A model generated the notes under the pieces. It saw only the letters and a program-made list of their open reading frames with translations, searched no databases and had not been told where the DNA came from. From contig NZ_JASKMS010000031.1 of assembly GCF_030124145.1 (NCBI RefSeq), positions 39,867-103,866 on the forward strand: DNA of 64,000 bases. Direction: 5' to 3'. A program made the position numbers and the translations under genes. Below, piece after piece: positions 8,130 through 16,399 of the stretch. How positions within the stretch are numbered: position 1 is the stretch's first letter; each line of letters starts with the position of its first letter. Source of the DNA: Streptomyces sp. 378. Its GTDB lineage: Bacteria; Actinomycetota; Actinomycetes; Streptomycetales; Streptomycetaceae.

Positions 8130-9639
8130 GGGAGGCCTCCTTGTCAGTGCTGGGGTTGCTTACTGCGAGTGCCATCACGGCGTCCTGGGTCGCCTCGGCG
8201 GCGGAGAGTTCACCGGCGATCCGGCCCTGGGCCATCACCAGCACCCGGTCGCTCATGCCGAGCACCTCGGGAAGGTCGCTGGAGATCATCAGGACGGCCG
8301 CGCCGGCGGCGGTGAGTTCGTTGACGAGCTGGTAGATCTCGACCTTGGCGCCGACGTCGATGCCGCGCGTCGGCTCGTCGAGGATCAGCACCTTGGTGTC
8401 GGCCAGCAGCCACTTGCCGATGACGACCTTCTGCTGGTTGCCGCCGGAGAGGGTGCGCACGTGCTGGCCCAGGCCCGCCATCCGCACGCCGAGCCGCCGG
8501 GCGATGCGTTCGGCCGCCTGGCGCCGGCCCTTGAGGTCGACGAGGCCCGCGCGGGTGGCCGACCGCAGGGTCACCAGGCCGAGGTTCTCCTCGACCGAGG
8601 CGTCCAGCACCAGGCCCTGGCCCTTGCGGTCCTCGGGGACGAGCCCGATGCCCGCGGTCATCGCCGCGTTGATGTCGTGCTTGGCGACCGGGGCCCCGGA
8701 GACCTTCACGGTGCCCCGGTCGTAGGCGTCGGCCCCGAAGACCGCCCGGACGACCTCGGTGCGCCCGGCGCCGACCAGTCCGGCGATGCCGACGACCTCA
8801 CCGGCGTGCACCTCGAAACCGATGTCGTGGAAGACGCCGTCCCGGGTGAGCCCCTCGACGGACAGCAGGGCGGCGCCGCGGTCGGCCCGCTCGCGCGGGT
8901 ACTGCTGCTCGATGGAGCGACCGACCATGAGCCGTACGAGCTCGTCCTCGGGCGCGGAGGCGGGGACCTGGCCCACGCTCTTCCCGTCCCGGATGACCGT
9001 CACCCGGTCGCCGAGTGCGGCGATCTCCTCCAGGTGGTGGGTGATGAAGACGATCCCGACGCCGTCCTCGCGCAGCGTGCGCACGATCGCGAAGAGCTTG
9101 TCGACCTCCTCGGAGGTGAGCACGGCGGTCGGCTCGTCCATGATCAGCACGCGGGCGTCCAGGCTGAGCGCCTTGGCGATCTCGACCATCTGCAGGCGGG
9201 CGATGCCGAGTTCACGGACCCGCGCGCGGGGTGACACGGTCACGCCGACCCGCTTCAGCAGGACCTCGGCGTCGGCCTCCATGCGCCCGCGGTCGATCAT
9301 CCCGAACCGGCGCGGCTGGCGTCCGAGGAAGATGTTCTCGGCGACCGTGAGATCGGGTACCAGGTTGAACTCCTGGTAGATGGTGGCGATCCCGAGCCGC
9401 TCGGAGTCCTGGGCGCCCTGGATGCGGGTCTCCGCACCGCCGACCAGGATCCGCCCGGCGTCGGGGGTGTAGGCGCCGGAGAGCATCTTGATGAGGGTGC
9501 TCTTGCCCGCGCCGTTCTCACCGAGCAGCACGTGCACCTCGCCCCGGCGCAGGTCGAAGTCGACGCCGTCCAGCGCGACCACGCCCGGGAAGGTCTTGCG
9601 TATGCCCTCGATGCGCAGCAACTCGTCCGCGTCGCTCAC
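8119..9639 (-). CDS. rbsA: Ribose ABC transporter ATP-binding protein
   Basis: A 506-residue protein with two nucleotide-binding domains, the usual RbsA/MglA form. NBD1 has GENGAGKSTLIKMLSG near residue 42 and VLIMDEPTAVL. NBD2 has the degenerate Walker A GLVGAGRTEVV near 285, LSGGNQQKVVIGKWL near 400 and VLILDEPTRGIDVGAK. The GTG at 9639 (VSDADELLRIEGI) has AGGAG 6 bases upstream; the open frame extends far beyond it only because of GC bias. The GTG overlaps the regulator's TGA (GTGA), so regulator and transporter translation are coupled. Confidence 0.95.
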   Translation of the reverse strand: MSDADELLRIEGIRKTFPGVVALDGVDFDLRRGEVHVLLGENGAGKSTLIKMLSGAYTPDAGRILVGGAETRIQGAQDSERLGIATIYQEFNLVPDLTVAENIFLGRQPRRFGMIDRGRMEADAEVLLKRVGVTVSPRARVRELGIARLQMVEIAKALSLDARVLIMDEPTAVLTSEEVDKLFAIVRTLREDGVGIVFITHHLEEIAALGDRVTVIRDGKSVGQVPASAPEDELVRLMVGRSIEQQYPRERADRGAALLSVEGLTRDGVFHDIGFEVHAGEVVGIAGLVGAGRTEVVRAVFGADAYDRGTVKVSGAPVAKHDINAAMTAGIGLVPEDRKGQGLVLDASVEENLGLVTLRSATRAGLVDLKGRRQAAERIARRLGVRMAGLGQHVRTLSGGNQQKVVIGKWLLADTKVLILDEPTRGIDVGAKVEIYQLVNELTAAGAAVLMISSDLPEVLGMSDRVLVMAQGRIAGELSAAEATQDAVMALAVSNPSTDKEASRGH

Positions 9640-10655
9640 GTCGTGCTCCTTTGCACTGGGGTGGGGTTCTCGCCGCACGAGCGGCGTACGACGAGCCGGG
9701 CGGGGAGGGTGACGGACTCGCCGGGCCGTCCCTCGATGCGGTCGACCAGGGCCCGTACGGCGGCCCGGCCCAGCTCGCCCGTGGGCTGGGCGATCGCGGT
9801 GATCGGCGGATCGGTGTGCACGAACCACCGGATGTCGTCGAACGCGGCCAGCGCGAGGTCGTCCGGCACCCGCAGGCCACGCGCCCGTACGGCGTCCAGC
9901 GCGCCGAGCGCCATCAGGTTGTCGGCGGCGAAGACGGCCTCGGGCGGCTCGGCCAGATCGAGGAAGCCCTCGGTGACCAGGCGGCCGCTCTCGGCCTGGA
10001 AGTCGCCCTGCCCTATGTAGGCGTCGGGCAGTTCGAGCCCGTACGCGCCGAGCGCCTCCCGGAAGACCTCGACGCGCTCGCGGCCGGTCGTGGTCGCCGC
10101 CGGACCCGCGATGATGGCGAGCCGCCGGTGCCCCAGCCCGTGCAGATGCGCCACGAGGTCCCGTACGGCGCTCCGCCCGTCCGCCCGCACCACCGGCACG
10201 TCCACGCCCGGGATCCACCGGTCCACGAACACCATGGGCGTCCCGGCCCGCACGGCGTCCAGCATCAGCGGCGAGCCGCCGTCCGTGGGGGAGACGAGCA
10301 GCCCGTCGATGCGCCGGTCCAGCAGGTTCCGTACGTGGTGGTCCTGGAGGTCCGGCCGTTCGTCGGCGTTGCCGATGATGACGCTGTAGCCAAGCGCGCG
10401 GGCCTCCTCCTCGACGGAGCGGGCCAGCTCGGTGAAGTACGGGTTCAGTACGTCGCTGATGACCAGGCCGAGGGTGTGGGTCTGGTCGGTGCGCAGGGAG
10501 CGGGCGACGGCGTTCGGGCGGTAGCCCAGGGTCTCGACGGCGGCCAGCACGCGCGTGCGCGCGCCGGCGCTGACCGACGGATGGTCGTTCAGGACGCGCG
10601 AGACCGTGGCGACGGAGACGCCTGCCTCGGCAGCGACGTCCTTGATGCTGGCCAC
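9636..10655 (-). CDS. rbsR: LacI-family transcriptional regulator of the ribose operon
   Basis: A 339-residue LacI/GalR repressor. The N-terminal helix-turn-helix (IKDVAAEAGVSVATVSRVLN, residues 3-22) is followed by a periplasmic-binding-like effector domain (VISDVLNPYFTELARSVEEE near 65; AVFAADNLMALGALDAVRARG; LAAFDDIRWF). The GTG at 10655 is taken because GGAGG precedes it by 10 bases and the HTH then starts at residue 3. It is first in the operon rbsR-rbsA-rbsCB-rbsK-rbsD and probably represses it through the two operators at 10707-10748. Ribose as effector is inferred from context. Confidence 0.92.
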   Translation of the reverse strand: MASIKDVAAEAGVSVATVSRVLNDHPSVSAGARTRVLAAVETLGYRPNAVARSLRTDQTHTLGLVISDVLNPYFTELARSVEEEARALGYSVIIGNADERPDLQDHHVRNLLDRRIDGLLVSPTDGGSPLMLDAVRAGTPMVFVDRWIPGVDVPVVRADGRSAVRDLVAHLHGLGHRRLAIIAGPAATTTGRERVEVFREALGAYGLELPDAYIGQGDFQAESGRLVTEGFLDLAEPPEAVFAADNLMALGALDAVRARGLRVPDDLALAAFDDIRWFVHTDPPITAIAQPTGELGRAAVRALVDRIEGRPGESVTLPARLVVRRSCGENPTPVQRSTT

Positions 10656-10706
10656 CGCCGCTCCACCTCCTTGTGGATCAGTCGTGGGGAGCGCCGGGTG
10701 AGCGCT

Positions 10707-10748
10707 CATGGAATCGATTACATCGACGGGAGCATGGAATCGATTACA
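10707..10748. promoter_or_regulatory. Twin LacI-type operators upstream of the rbs operon
   Basis: Two identical 16-base copies of CATGGAATCGATTACA (10707-10722 and 10733-10748), 26 bases start to start, each with the palindromic core AATCGATT. They lie between rbsR and the divergent cupin gene, 52 bases upstream of the rbsR start. They are the obvious targets for RbsR and may control both directions. Confidence 0.75.
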
Positions 10749-10862
10749 CGCATTCGAATCAAGCCCCCGGCGGCACCTCTTGACCGGATCGTGATGTCGC
10801 GGGCGGCTTTCCGGAGGTCCAGGCTGGAAGGAGAGGTTCGTTTCACGGCGAGCGGAGGAGCC

Positions 10863-11228
10863 ATGACGGCGGCGACCCGGAACGACGTGCCCGTCGCCCT
10901 CGAAGGCGACGGGGTGGAACTGCGCATCAAGCCCATCGGCGGCGGCCTGTCGGTCGGCTACATCACCCTGCCCCGGGGCACGGACATGGGCCCGGCCCTC
11001 AAGGGCCTGCCGGACGACGCGTGCCAGTGCCCGCACTGGGGCTATCTGCTCAAGGGCCGGATCAGGATGCGCACGGCCGCGGGCGAGGAGGAGTACGAGG
11101 CAGGACAGGCGTACTACTGGGGCCCCGGCCATGTGCCGGTGGCGCTGGAGGACAGCGAGCTGGTGGAGTTCTCGCCGAGTGAGGACTTCCAGCAGGTGAT
11201 CGACCACGTGGTGGCACAGGCCGGGTGA
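10863..11228 (+). CDS. Cupin-domain protein
   Basis: Small single-domain cupin, 121 residues. The two cupin motifs are recognisable in reduced form: CQCPHWGYLLKGRIRMR and YWGPGHVPVALEDSELVEF. A strong site (GGAGGAG) sits 2 bases upstream of the ATG. No catalytic role can be named. A Cys-Gln-Cys-Pro-His cluster near residue 56 could bind metal. It is divergent from the rbs operon and shares its upstream region, but no sugar link is shown. Confidence 0.75.
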   Translation: MTAATRNDVPVALEGDGVELRIKPIGGGLSVGYITLPRGTDMGPALKGLPDDACQCPHWGYLLKGRIRMRTAAGEEEYEAGQAYYWGPGHVPVALEDSELVEFSPSEDFQQVIDHVVAQAG

Positions 11229-11305
11229 GGTGGGGGATCCCCCGGGCCACCGATGAGTTTCGGCGGCCCGAGCGGTCCATCCCTCATCGATCACAGGAGG
11301 AGCCC

Positions 11306-11953
11306 GTGTCGCAGCTGCTGCGTGTACAGAATTTCACCGTCTCGAGCGACGGATTCGGTGCCGGTGAGGGCCAGAGCCTGGAGCGGCCGTTCGGCCATGC
11401 CGATCCCGGCACGATGTTCGCCTGGGCCGGGGCGACCGCGAGCTGGCCGAACGGCACCGATCCGGGCGGGAGCCGCGGTCTCGACGACCACCTGGTGCGC
11501 GACTTCCACCACGGCATCGGCGCCGAGATCATGGGCCGCAACAAGTTCAGTCCGCAGCGCGGCCCTTGGGAGAACCACGACTGGCAGGGCTGGTGGGGCG
11601 ACGAGCCGCCGTTCCACACGCCGGTGTTCGTCATGACCCACCACGAGCGCCCCTCGTTCACCCTCTCCGACACGACGTTCCACTTCGTCGGCGGGGATCC
11701 GGCCGAGGTCCTCGCCCGGGCGCGCGAAGCGGCCGGGGGCAAGGACGTCCGGCTCGGCGGTGGGGCGGCCACAGTCCGGGAGTTCCTGGACGCCGACCTC
11801 GTGGACACGCTGCATGTGGCGGTCTCACCCGATGTGGTGCTCGGGTCCGGCTCACGGCTGTGGGAGTCCCCCGAGGAACTGTTCGACCGCTTCCACTGCG
11901 ATGTCGCGCCGAGCCCGAGCGGGGTGACGCACCACCTGTTCTGGCGGAAGTAG
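11306..11953 (+). CDS. Dihydrofolate reductase/RibD-fold family protein
   Basis: A 215-residue protein of the RibD C-terminal (DHFR-like) family, probably an NAD(P)H-dependent reductase of unknown substrate. Visible features: LLRVQNFTVSSDGFGAGEGQ at the N-terminus, IMGRNKFSPQRGPW near 75, FVMTHHERPSF, and LGGGAATVREFLDADLVDTL then VSPDVVLGSGSRLW, which match the family's cofactor-binding and C-terminal strands. GTG at 11306 has GGAGGAG immediately upstream. Its stop is 7 bases from the stop of the convergent metallo-hydrolase gene. Confidence 0.85.
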   Translation: MSQLLRVQNFTVSSDGFGAGEGQSLERPFGHADPGTMFAWAGATASWPNGTDPGGSRGLDDHLVRDFHHGIGAEIMGRNKFSPQRGPWENHDWQGWWGDEPPFHTPVFVMTHHERPSFTLSDTTFHFVGGDPAEVLARAREAAGGKDVRLGGGAATVREFLDADLVDTLHVAVSPDVVLGSGSRLWESPEELFDRFHCDVAPSPSGVTHHLFWRK

Positions 11954-11960
11954 CGGCGGA

Positions 11961-12761
11961 TCAGCCGCCCTTGCCCCAGTCCAGGCGGTCGGCGAGCCCG
12001 GCGGCGGCGAAGGCCGCCGCCAGTTCGTCGCGGCCCTCGGTGAAGTGGGCCCAGCTGTCGTAGTGGACGGGCACCACACGGCGGGCGCCGAGGAGCCGCG
12101 CGGCCTCGGCGGCCATCGCGCTGTCCAGGACGATGACCCGGTTGTCGAAGAGCACGGGGAAGCGGGGAGCACCGGCGAAGAGCACGGCGGTGTCGACAGG
12201 GCCGAAACGGCCGGCGATCTCACGGACCGCGTCGAGTGAGGCGTTGTCGCCGCTGACGTAGACGGTGGGCAGGCCCTCGCCGGTCAGGACGAAACCGACG
12301 ACCTGACCGGTGAACGGCTCGACCTGCTCGCGAGGGCCGGGCCCGTGCAGGGCCGGGACACCCGTCACGGTGACCGTGCCGCCGCCGGGGCGGTCCAGTG
12401 CGACGGACTCCCAGTCGGACAGGCCCCGGGCCTTGTCGCCCAGGCTCTCGCGCAGGCGCTCGCCGCCGCCGGGCGTGGTCAGCGTCAGGGGTATTCCGGC
12501 GAGCAGGGCCCGGCCGGAGGTGTCGAGATTGTCGGGGTGCTCGTCGTGGGAGAGCAGGACCACGTCGATACGGCCGAGGTCGGCGGGGCTTCCGGCGGAG
12601 GGCGCGGTCTTGGTCAGGAGCGGGCCTCCGGGAGGGCCGTAGTCGCCGGGGGCGTCGAAGGTCGGGTCGGTCAGGAAGCGCAGGCCGCCGTACTCGAAGA
12701 AGGCGGTCGGGCCGCCGAGGACGCGGACGGGGAAGTCGGTCGTCACGGGAAGGGAGGACAT
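11961..12761 (-). CDS. Metallo-beta-lactamase-fold hydrolase
   Basis: A 266-residue beta-lactamase-superfamily II type protein (UlaG/YtnP-like). It has LTDPTFDAPGDY, the metal motif LLSHDEHPDNLD (an SHDxHxDN form of HxHxDH) near residue 69, PALHGPGPR, YVSGDNASLD and VPVHYDSWAHF with the late His ligand. The ATG at 12761 has GAGG 7 bases before it. It is divergent from the CGNR regulator gene, and the 98-base gap carries repeated CTCACGG motifs, so the regulator may control it. Substrate unknown. Confidence 0.85.
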   Translation of the reverse strand: MSSLPVTTDFPVRVLGGPTAFFEYGGLRFLTDPTFDAPGDYGPPGGPLLTKTAPSAGSPADLGRIDVVLLSHDEHPDNLDTSGRALLAGIPLTLTTPGGGERLRESLGDKARGLSDWESVALDRPGGGTVTVTGVPALHGPGPREQVEPFTGQVVGFVLTGEGLPTVYVSGDNASLDAVREIAGRFGPVDTAVLFAGAPRFPVLFDNRVIVLDSAMAAEAARLLGARRVVPVHYDSWAHFTEGRDELAAAFAAAGLADRLDWGKGG

Positions 12762-12768
12762 ACGACAC

Positions 12769-12846
12769 CTCACGGATAGACGCGTTTGAACCGTGAGACG
12801 ACCGTAGCCGCTTCTCACGGATATGGGCAAGCCGTACCATGAGAAG
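12769..12846. promoter_or_regulatory. Repeated motif between the metallo-hydrolase and CGNR genes
   Basis: CTCACGGATA occurs at 12769-12778 and 12814-12823, with the inverted core CCGTGAG at 12791-12797. CTTCTCA (12811-12817) is also an exact inverted match of TGAGAAG (12840-12846). The divergent arrangement suggests operators for the CGNR regulator. Confidence 0.5.
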
Positions 12847-12859
12847 CATGGAGGAGCCC

Positions 12860-13441
12860 GTGACCGAACACCCCGCCCCGCCGCCCGCACAGGGCGAGGA
12901 GGAGCACCCCTCGCTGGCCCTCGCCAACTCGGCGATCGCGCTGCCCGGCGGGCGCACCCTCGACCTGGTGGGCAGCCCGGCGCAGGCCAACCACTGGCTG
13001 ACCCAGCGCGGCCTCGCCCCGGTCGACGCCGGCATGCGGGAGATGTGCGCGGCCCAACTGCGGTCGCTGCGCGAACAGATCAGGTCGTTGTTCGCCGCCC
13101 GGACCGACGGCGTGCGCGCCCTGCCCGCGGCGGTGAACGCCCTCAACGACGCGATGACCCGGGTCCCCACGGCCCCTCTGCTGCGGTGGGACGACACCAC
13201 CGGCCCCTACCGCACCGCCCCTCACCCCACCACCGCGATCGTCGACCTCGCGCTGGCCACACTCGCCGCCGACGCCGCCGACCTGCTCACCTCACCCGAG
13301 GCCGAGCGCCTCACCGCCTGCGGCTCCCCGCCCTGCAACCGCTTCCTGCTCCGCCACGGCCGCCGCCACTGGTGCTCCACCCGCTGCGGCGACCGCGCCC
13401 GCGCGGCCCGGGCGTACGCGCGCCGCACCGAGCAGCGCTGA
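12860..13441 (+). CDS. CGNR zinc-finger (ABATE-domain) regulator
   Basis: A 193-residue protein. Residues about 20-140 match the stress-linked ABATE-type N-terminal domain (LANSAIALPGGRTLDLVGSP). The C-terminus holds the CGNR zinc finger in the form TACGSPPCNRF...WCSTRCGDRARAARAYARR, with four Cys in CxxxxC...CxxxC spacing. Members are thought to be DNA-binding regulators. GTG 12860 is preferred because GGAGGAG ends 3 bases before it, the same arrangement as at 11306; ATG codons at 12839 and 12848 are alternatives. The divergent metallo-hydrolase is the likely target. Confidence 0.85.
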   Translation: MTEHPAPPPAQGEEEHPSLALANSAIALPGGRTLDLVGSPAQANHWLTQRGLAPVDAGMREMCAAQLRSLREQIRSLFAARTDGVRALPAAVNALNDAMTRVPTAPLLRWDDTTGPYRTAPHPTTAIVDLALATLAADAADLLTSPEAERLTACGSPPCNRFLLRHGRRHWCSTRCGDRARAARAYARRTEQR

Positions 13442-13443
13442 CT

Positions 13444-13467
13444 CCGCCCCCGTCAGGGCCGGGGCGG
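13444..13467. terminator. Short hairpin between convergent genes
   Basis: CCGCCCC (13444-13450) pairs with GGGGCGG (13461-13467), directly after the CGNR stop and across the stop of the small minus-strand frame. Confidence 0.4.
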
Positions 13468-13680
13468 TGGGGCGAGCCGCCCCCCTCTGCTCTCCGCGAT
13501 CCTCTTGACGTCCTGTAGCGACTCGCTGAGCCGCCGGGCCAAGTAGCGCAGCTCCGCGCTCGTCACCCGGCGTTCCGAGAGAAGCTCGGCGGCGTGCCCG
13601 AGCAGTCGGTCCGCCATGTCGATCTGCACGTCCTCGATCTCGTCGGCGAGTCGTGAGACGTAGCCGGTTCCGTCGCCCAC
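13453..13680 (-). CDS. Small hypothetical coiled-coil-like protein
   Basis: A 75-residue acidic/basic helical protein (YVSRLADEIEDVQIDMADRLLG, LRYLARRLSESLQDVKRIAE) with no recognised family. The start used is GTG at 13680; no good ribosome-binding site is seen, and the frame opens further upstream through the regulator remnant on the other strand. Proteins of this look occur beside DUF397/XRE regulator pairs in Streptomyces, as here. It may be a real gene or a relic. Confidence 0.45.
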   Translation of the reverse strand: MGDGTGYVSRLADEIEDVQIDMADRLLGHAAELLSERRVTSAELRYLARRLSESLQDVKRIAESRGGRLAPPPRP

Positions 13681-13711
13681 GATGTAGCACGGCCTGCCGT
13701 CACTACCGGTC

Positions 13712-14077
13712 CACGGCAGGACGCTTCTCGACGAGGCCGTGCTGCGACGCGCTGTGGGCGGTCCGCAGGTCATGGCGGAACAACTGCACAAGATCGCGGA
13801 CTTGGCCGAGTCGCGACGGATCCGGCTGCACGTGCTCCCGTACCGCGTCGGTGCACATCCGCTCATGGAGAGCCTGCTCACCCTGATGAGCTTTGAGGAT
13901 TCCGCCCCGGTGGCATACGTCGACGCGTTCGAGACGGGACGGCTGATGGACGATCCGGCGCTGGTGAGGTCCTGCCAGACCGCTTACGCTCTGGCTCTGA
14001 GCGACGCGTTGTCGCAGCAGGATTCACTGGCCCTCGTCAGGTCGGCAGCAGAGGATCACACGCATGATCAGCAGTGA
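13712..14077 (+). pseudogene. Remnant of an XRE-family regulator (DUF5753 part only)
   Basis: Only the C-terminal third of a DUF5753-type regulator survives. The frame reads LLDEAVLRRAVGG then PQVMAEQLHKIADLAESRRI, RLHVLPYRVGAHPLM, and ends DHTHDQQ. In intact family members (about 280 residues) an N-terminal XRE helix-turn-helix and a long linker come first; here a TAG closes the frame at 13685-13687 and the region upstream is the unrelated minus-strand gene. An internal GTG (13739) could express a 112-residue fragment, but without the DNA-binding domain. It still overlaps the following DUF397 gene by 14 bases, as intact pairs often do. Confidence 0.7.
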
Positions 14078-14264
14078 GTACTCCGGGTGGTTCAAGTCCA
14101 GCTACAGCGGCGGTAGTCAAGCTGAGTGCCTCGAAGTCGCCCCCGGCCACCCCGACGTCCCGGTGCGGGACAGCAAGGCCGCCCACGGCCCCGCCCTGGT
14201 CTTCTCGCGAAGCGGCTGGACGGCGTTCGTCGCCGCCGTCAAGGACGGGCACCTCACGGGCTGA
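14064..14264 (+). CDS. DUF397 domain protein
   Basis: A 66-residue DUF397 protein with the family pattern WFKSSYSGGSQAECLEVA, VPVRDSK and FSRSGWTAFVAAVKDG. Such proteins are usually encoded next to an XRE/DUF5753 regulator (bldB/whiJ-like pairs) and are often described as small regulator partners or antitoxin-like proteins. The partner here is truncated, so this copy is an orphan that may be functionally idle. Confidence 0.85.
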   Translation: MISSEYSGWFKSSYSGGSQAECLEVAPGHPDVPVRDSKAAHGPALVFSRSGWTAFVAAVKDGHLTG

Positions 14265-14314
14265 GCAGGCAGCAAGCCCGGCGCCCGCCGAGCGATCCCG
14301 GGCGTCGGTTCCTC

Positions 14315-14395
14315 ACCGGCCGAGAAGCGGGCGCGGTCGCACTGCTGCTCCTGTGGGGCATCGCGTACGGCACCGTACCGGTCGCCCCGCAGGGT
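14315..14395 (+). pseudogene. Fragment of an MFS transporter
   Basis: A short stretch in one frame reads GAVALLLLWGIAYGTVPV, closely matching a helix and loop common in drug-exporter-type MFS proteins (LLLWG..YG.VPV). Nothing before or after continues the transporter. It is best read as a relic left by a deletion between the DUF397 gene and the next gene. Confidence 0.5.
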
Positions 14396-14422
14396 CCGTC
14401 CGCTGCGCTGCGCGCTGACGCG

Positions 14423-15226
14423 TCACGCCGAGTCGTTCAGCAGCCTGCTCAGGTGCTCACGCCCCGGCTCCAGCAGGTCCGGCAGGGGCGTCGCCTCCTC
14501 GTACCAGCGCTTCTCGTACTCCCAGCACAGCCAGCCGTCCCAGCCGTGGCGGGAGAGGACCTCGACGCACTCGGCCAGCGGGAGGACGCCCGCGCCGAGG
14601 GCCAGAGGTGTCGTGTCCTCGACGGAGGCGATGTCCTTGACCTGGACGTAACCGAGGTGGGGGGAGAGTGCCGCGTAGGTCTCGGAGGGCTGTTCGCCGC
14701 CGAGCCAGGTGTGCATCACGTCCCAGAGGGCGCCGACCTGGCGGTGGCCGACGAGGCCCAGGATCCGCATCGCGTCGGCGGCGGTGCGGTGCGAGTCGTG
14801 GGTTTCGAGGAGGATGCGCACGCCCAGGTCATTGGCGTGTTCGGCGGCCGTGCCCAGTCGGCGGGCCGCCGTCGCGTCGGCCTCTTCGGGGGTCTGGACG
14901 TCGAGGTCGCCGCCGGGGAAGACCCGCACGTACGGGGCTCCCAGGTCGTGGGCCAGGTCGAGGAGGGCGCGGATCTCGGCCAGGACGGGCTCGTCGTCGC
15001 CCGGCGCGGCGACCCGTGTGTAACCCGCCAGGCTGAGGAGCTCTACGCCCGCCCCCTTGAACTCGGCCGCGACGTCCGCCCGTTCCGCCGGGCCGAGGCC
15101 GGTGTGAACCGGTTCCTCGGGGTGGGTGCGCAGCTCCACGCCGTGGTAGCCGTGCGTGGTCGCGAGCCGCAGGACGTCGGGCAGGGGCAGGCCAGGGACA
15201 CCGAGGGTGGAGAACGCCAGCTTCAT
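14423..15226 (-). CDS. Sugar phosphate isomerase/epimerase-fold protein
   Basis: A 267-residue xylose-isomerase-like TIM barrel. Features: MKLAFSTLGVPGLPLPDVL, HGYHGVELRTH (strand 2 acidic residue), GVRILLETHDSH (conserved Glu and His), GALWDVMHTWLGGE (Asp/His metal site), VQVKDI, and WDGWLCWEYEKRWYEE with a late Glu. The metal ligands are intact, so it is probably active; the substrate is unknown. The start at 15226 gives the typical N-terminus, but no clear ribosome-binding site is present. It stands alone, unlike the second member of this fold at 20081. Confidence 0.85.
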   Translation of the reverse strand: MKLAFSTLGVPGLPLPDVLRLATTHGYHGVELRTHPEEPVHTGLGPAERADVAAEFKGAGVELLSLAGYTRVAAPGDDEPVLAEIRALLDLAHDLGAPYVRVFPGGDLDVQTPEEADATAARRLGTAAEHANDLGVRILLETHDSHRTAADAMRILGLVGHRQVGALWDVMHTWLGGEQPSETYAALSPHLGYVQVKDIASVEDTTPLALGAGVLPLAECVEVLSRHGWDGWLCWEYEKRWYEEATPLPDLLEPGREHLSRLLNDSA

Positions 15227-15492
15227 GTGGACGGAATCTACCCGGCACCCCCGCCTGTGACTCCCCTCCGCCCCCCGGGTGTTGCGTGAAGATCCAGCAG
15301 TCAGTCCTGGCCGGTCGGATCCTGCCAGGGCACCTACGACCAGGACGGGACGGCGCGAGCAGGCGATGGCCGATGAGTTTCCGCGTGTTCCGCGGTCAGG
15401 AAGGGTGTTCGTGCGTCGCAGCCGCGAGTGGTGTGGCAGCGTGCACCGACGGAACCCGCGAGAACCCGGCACGAGAGACCGAGGAACCCGAC

Positions 15493-16065
15493 ATGCGCAC
15501 CCTGATCAGCACCGCTTTCATCTCGCTCGACGGCGTCGTGGAGGCCCCGGGCGGCGAGCCCGGTTACCGGAACTCCGGGTGGACCTTCAAGGACGTCGAG
15601 TTCCTTCCCGAGGCCTTCGAGATCAAGGACCGGGAGCAGAAGGAGGCCACCGCGATGATGATGGGCCGCACCAGCTATGAGGCGTTCAGCCCGGTGTGGC
15701 CCGGCATGGAGGATTTCGCCGACTACAACGTGATGCCGAAGTACGTCGTCTCCACCACCCTCACCGAGGGCGACCTGGTGTCGAACTGGGGCGAGACGAC
15801 GATCCTGCGCTCGCTCGACGACGTCGCCGCGCTGAAGGAGACCGAGGGCGGTCCGATCATCATCCACGGCAGCGCCTCCCTGAACCGGGCCCTCTCCGAC
15901 GCCGGCCTGATCGACCGCTACCACCTGCTCGTCTTTCCGCTCCTGCTCGGGGCGGGCAAGCAGCTCTTCAGCGCCACGGACAAGGACACCCAGAAGCTGC
16001 GGCTCGTCGAGCACGAGGCCTACGCCAACGGGCTGCAGAAGAACGTCTTCGACGTCGTTCGCTGA
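15493..16065 (+). CDS. DHFR/RibD-fold reductase family protein
   Basis: A 190-residue RibD-C-terminal-like protein. It begins RTLISTAFISLDGVVEAPGG, has MMMGRTSYEAFSPVWPG near residue 56, YVVSTTLTE near 88, IIIHGSASLNRALSDAGLID near 127, and ends with LLGAGKQLFS and NVFDVVR, all typical of the family. It is a second, distinct family member next to that at 11306. GAGGAA lies 7 bases before the ATG at 15493. Reductase activity is inferred from fold only. Confidence 0.88.
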   Translation: MRTLISTAFISLDGVVEAPGGEPGYRNSGWTFKDVEFLPEAFEIKDREQKEATAMMMGRTSYEAFSPVWPGMEDFADYNVMPKYVVSTTLTEGDLVSNWGETTILRSLDDVAALKETEGGPIIIHGSASLNRALSDAGLIDRYHLLVFPLLLGAGKQLFSATDKDTQKLRLVEHEAYANGLQKNVFDVVR

Positions 16066-16399
16066 CGAGGCCCCCGCACTCGTCCCGCCGTCGCGTCCCC
16101 GGACGTGGCACCCGCCGAGGGGCCCGCTCGGCGAACGCCGGATCACATGAGGACGCGTTCCGGGGTTGCGGCCGGCGGTCGGGACCACCACCCGACCCTC
16201 ACCTGCCCCGGCGGCGGCCCGGAAGCGGGGGCGCGGACCGGCAGCCCCCCGCACGGACCCGGCACCGATGCCGGGCACCGGTCGGGCCGGAGCGTCGGCC
16301 TCCGCGGCACCGACCCCGCGTTCCCCCGCGTAGAAGCACTCCGCGGCCCGATCGACGACCGGCCGTCGCACCACGGCACCTCAAGAAGACCCAGGCACC
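16066..16399. other. Intergenic region with no gene
   Basis: This 334-base GC-rich gap lies between the convergent reductase and LacI genes. Open frames on both strands have no start with a ribosome-binding site and no recognisable protein. The only structure is a tandem repeat at its right edge (16375-16410). Confidence 0.6.

Noticed and set aside
9640..10218. N-terminal extension of rbsA up to position 10218
   Set aside because: The extension is Arg/Gly-rich and lies antisense in phase to nothing functional, inside the regulator gene. GTG 9639 with AGGAG gives the standard RbsA N-terminus.
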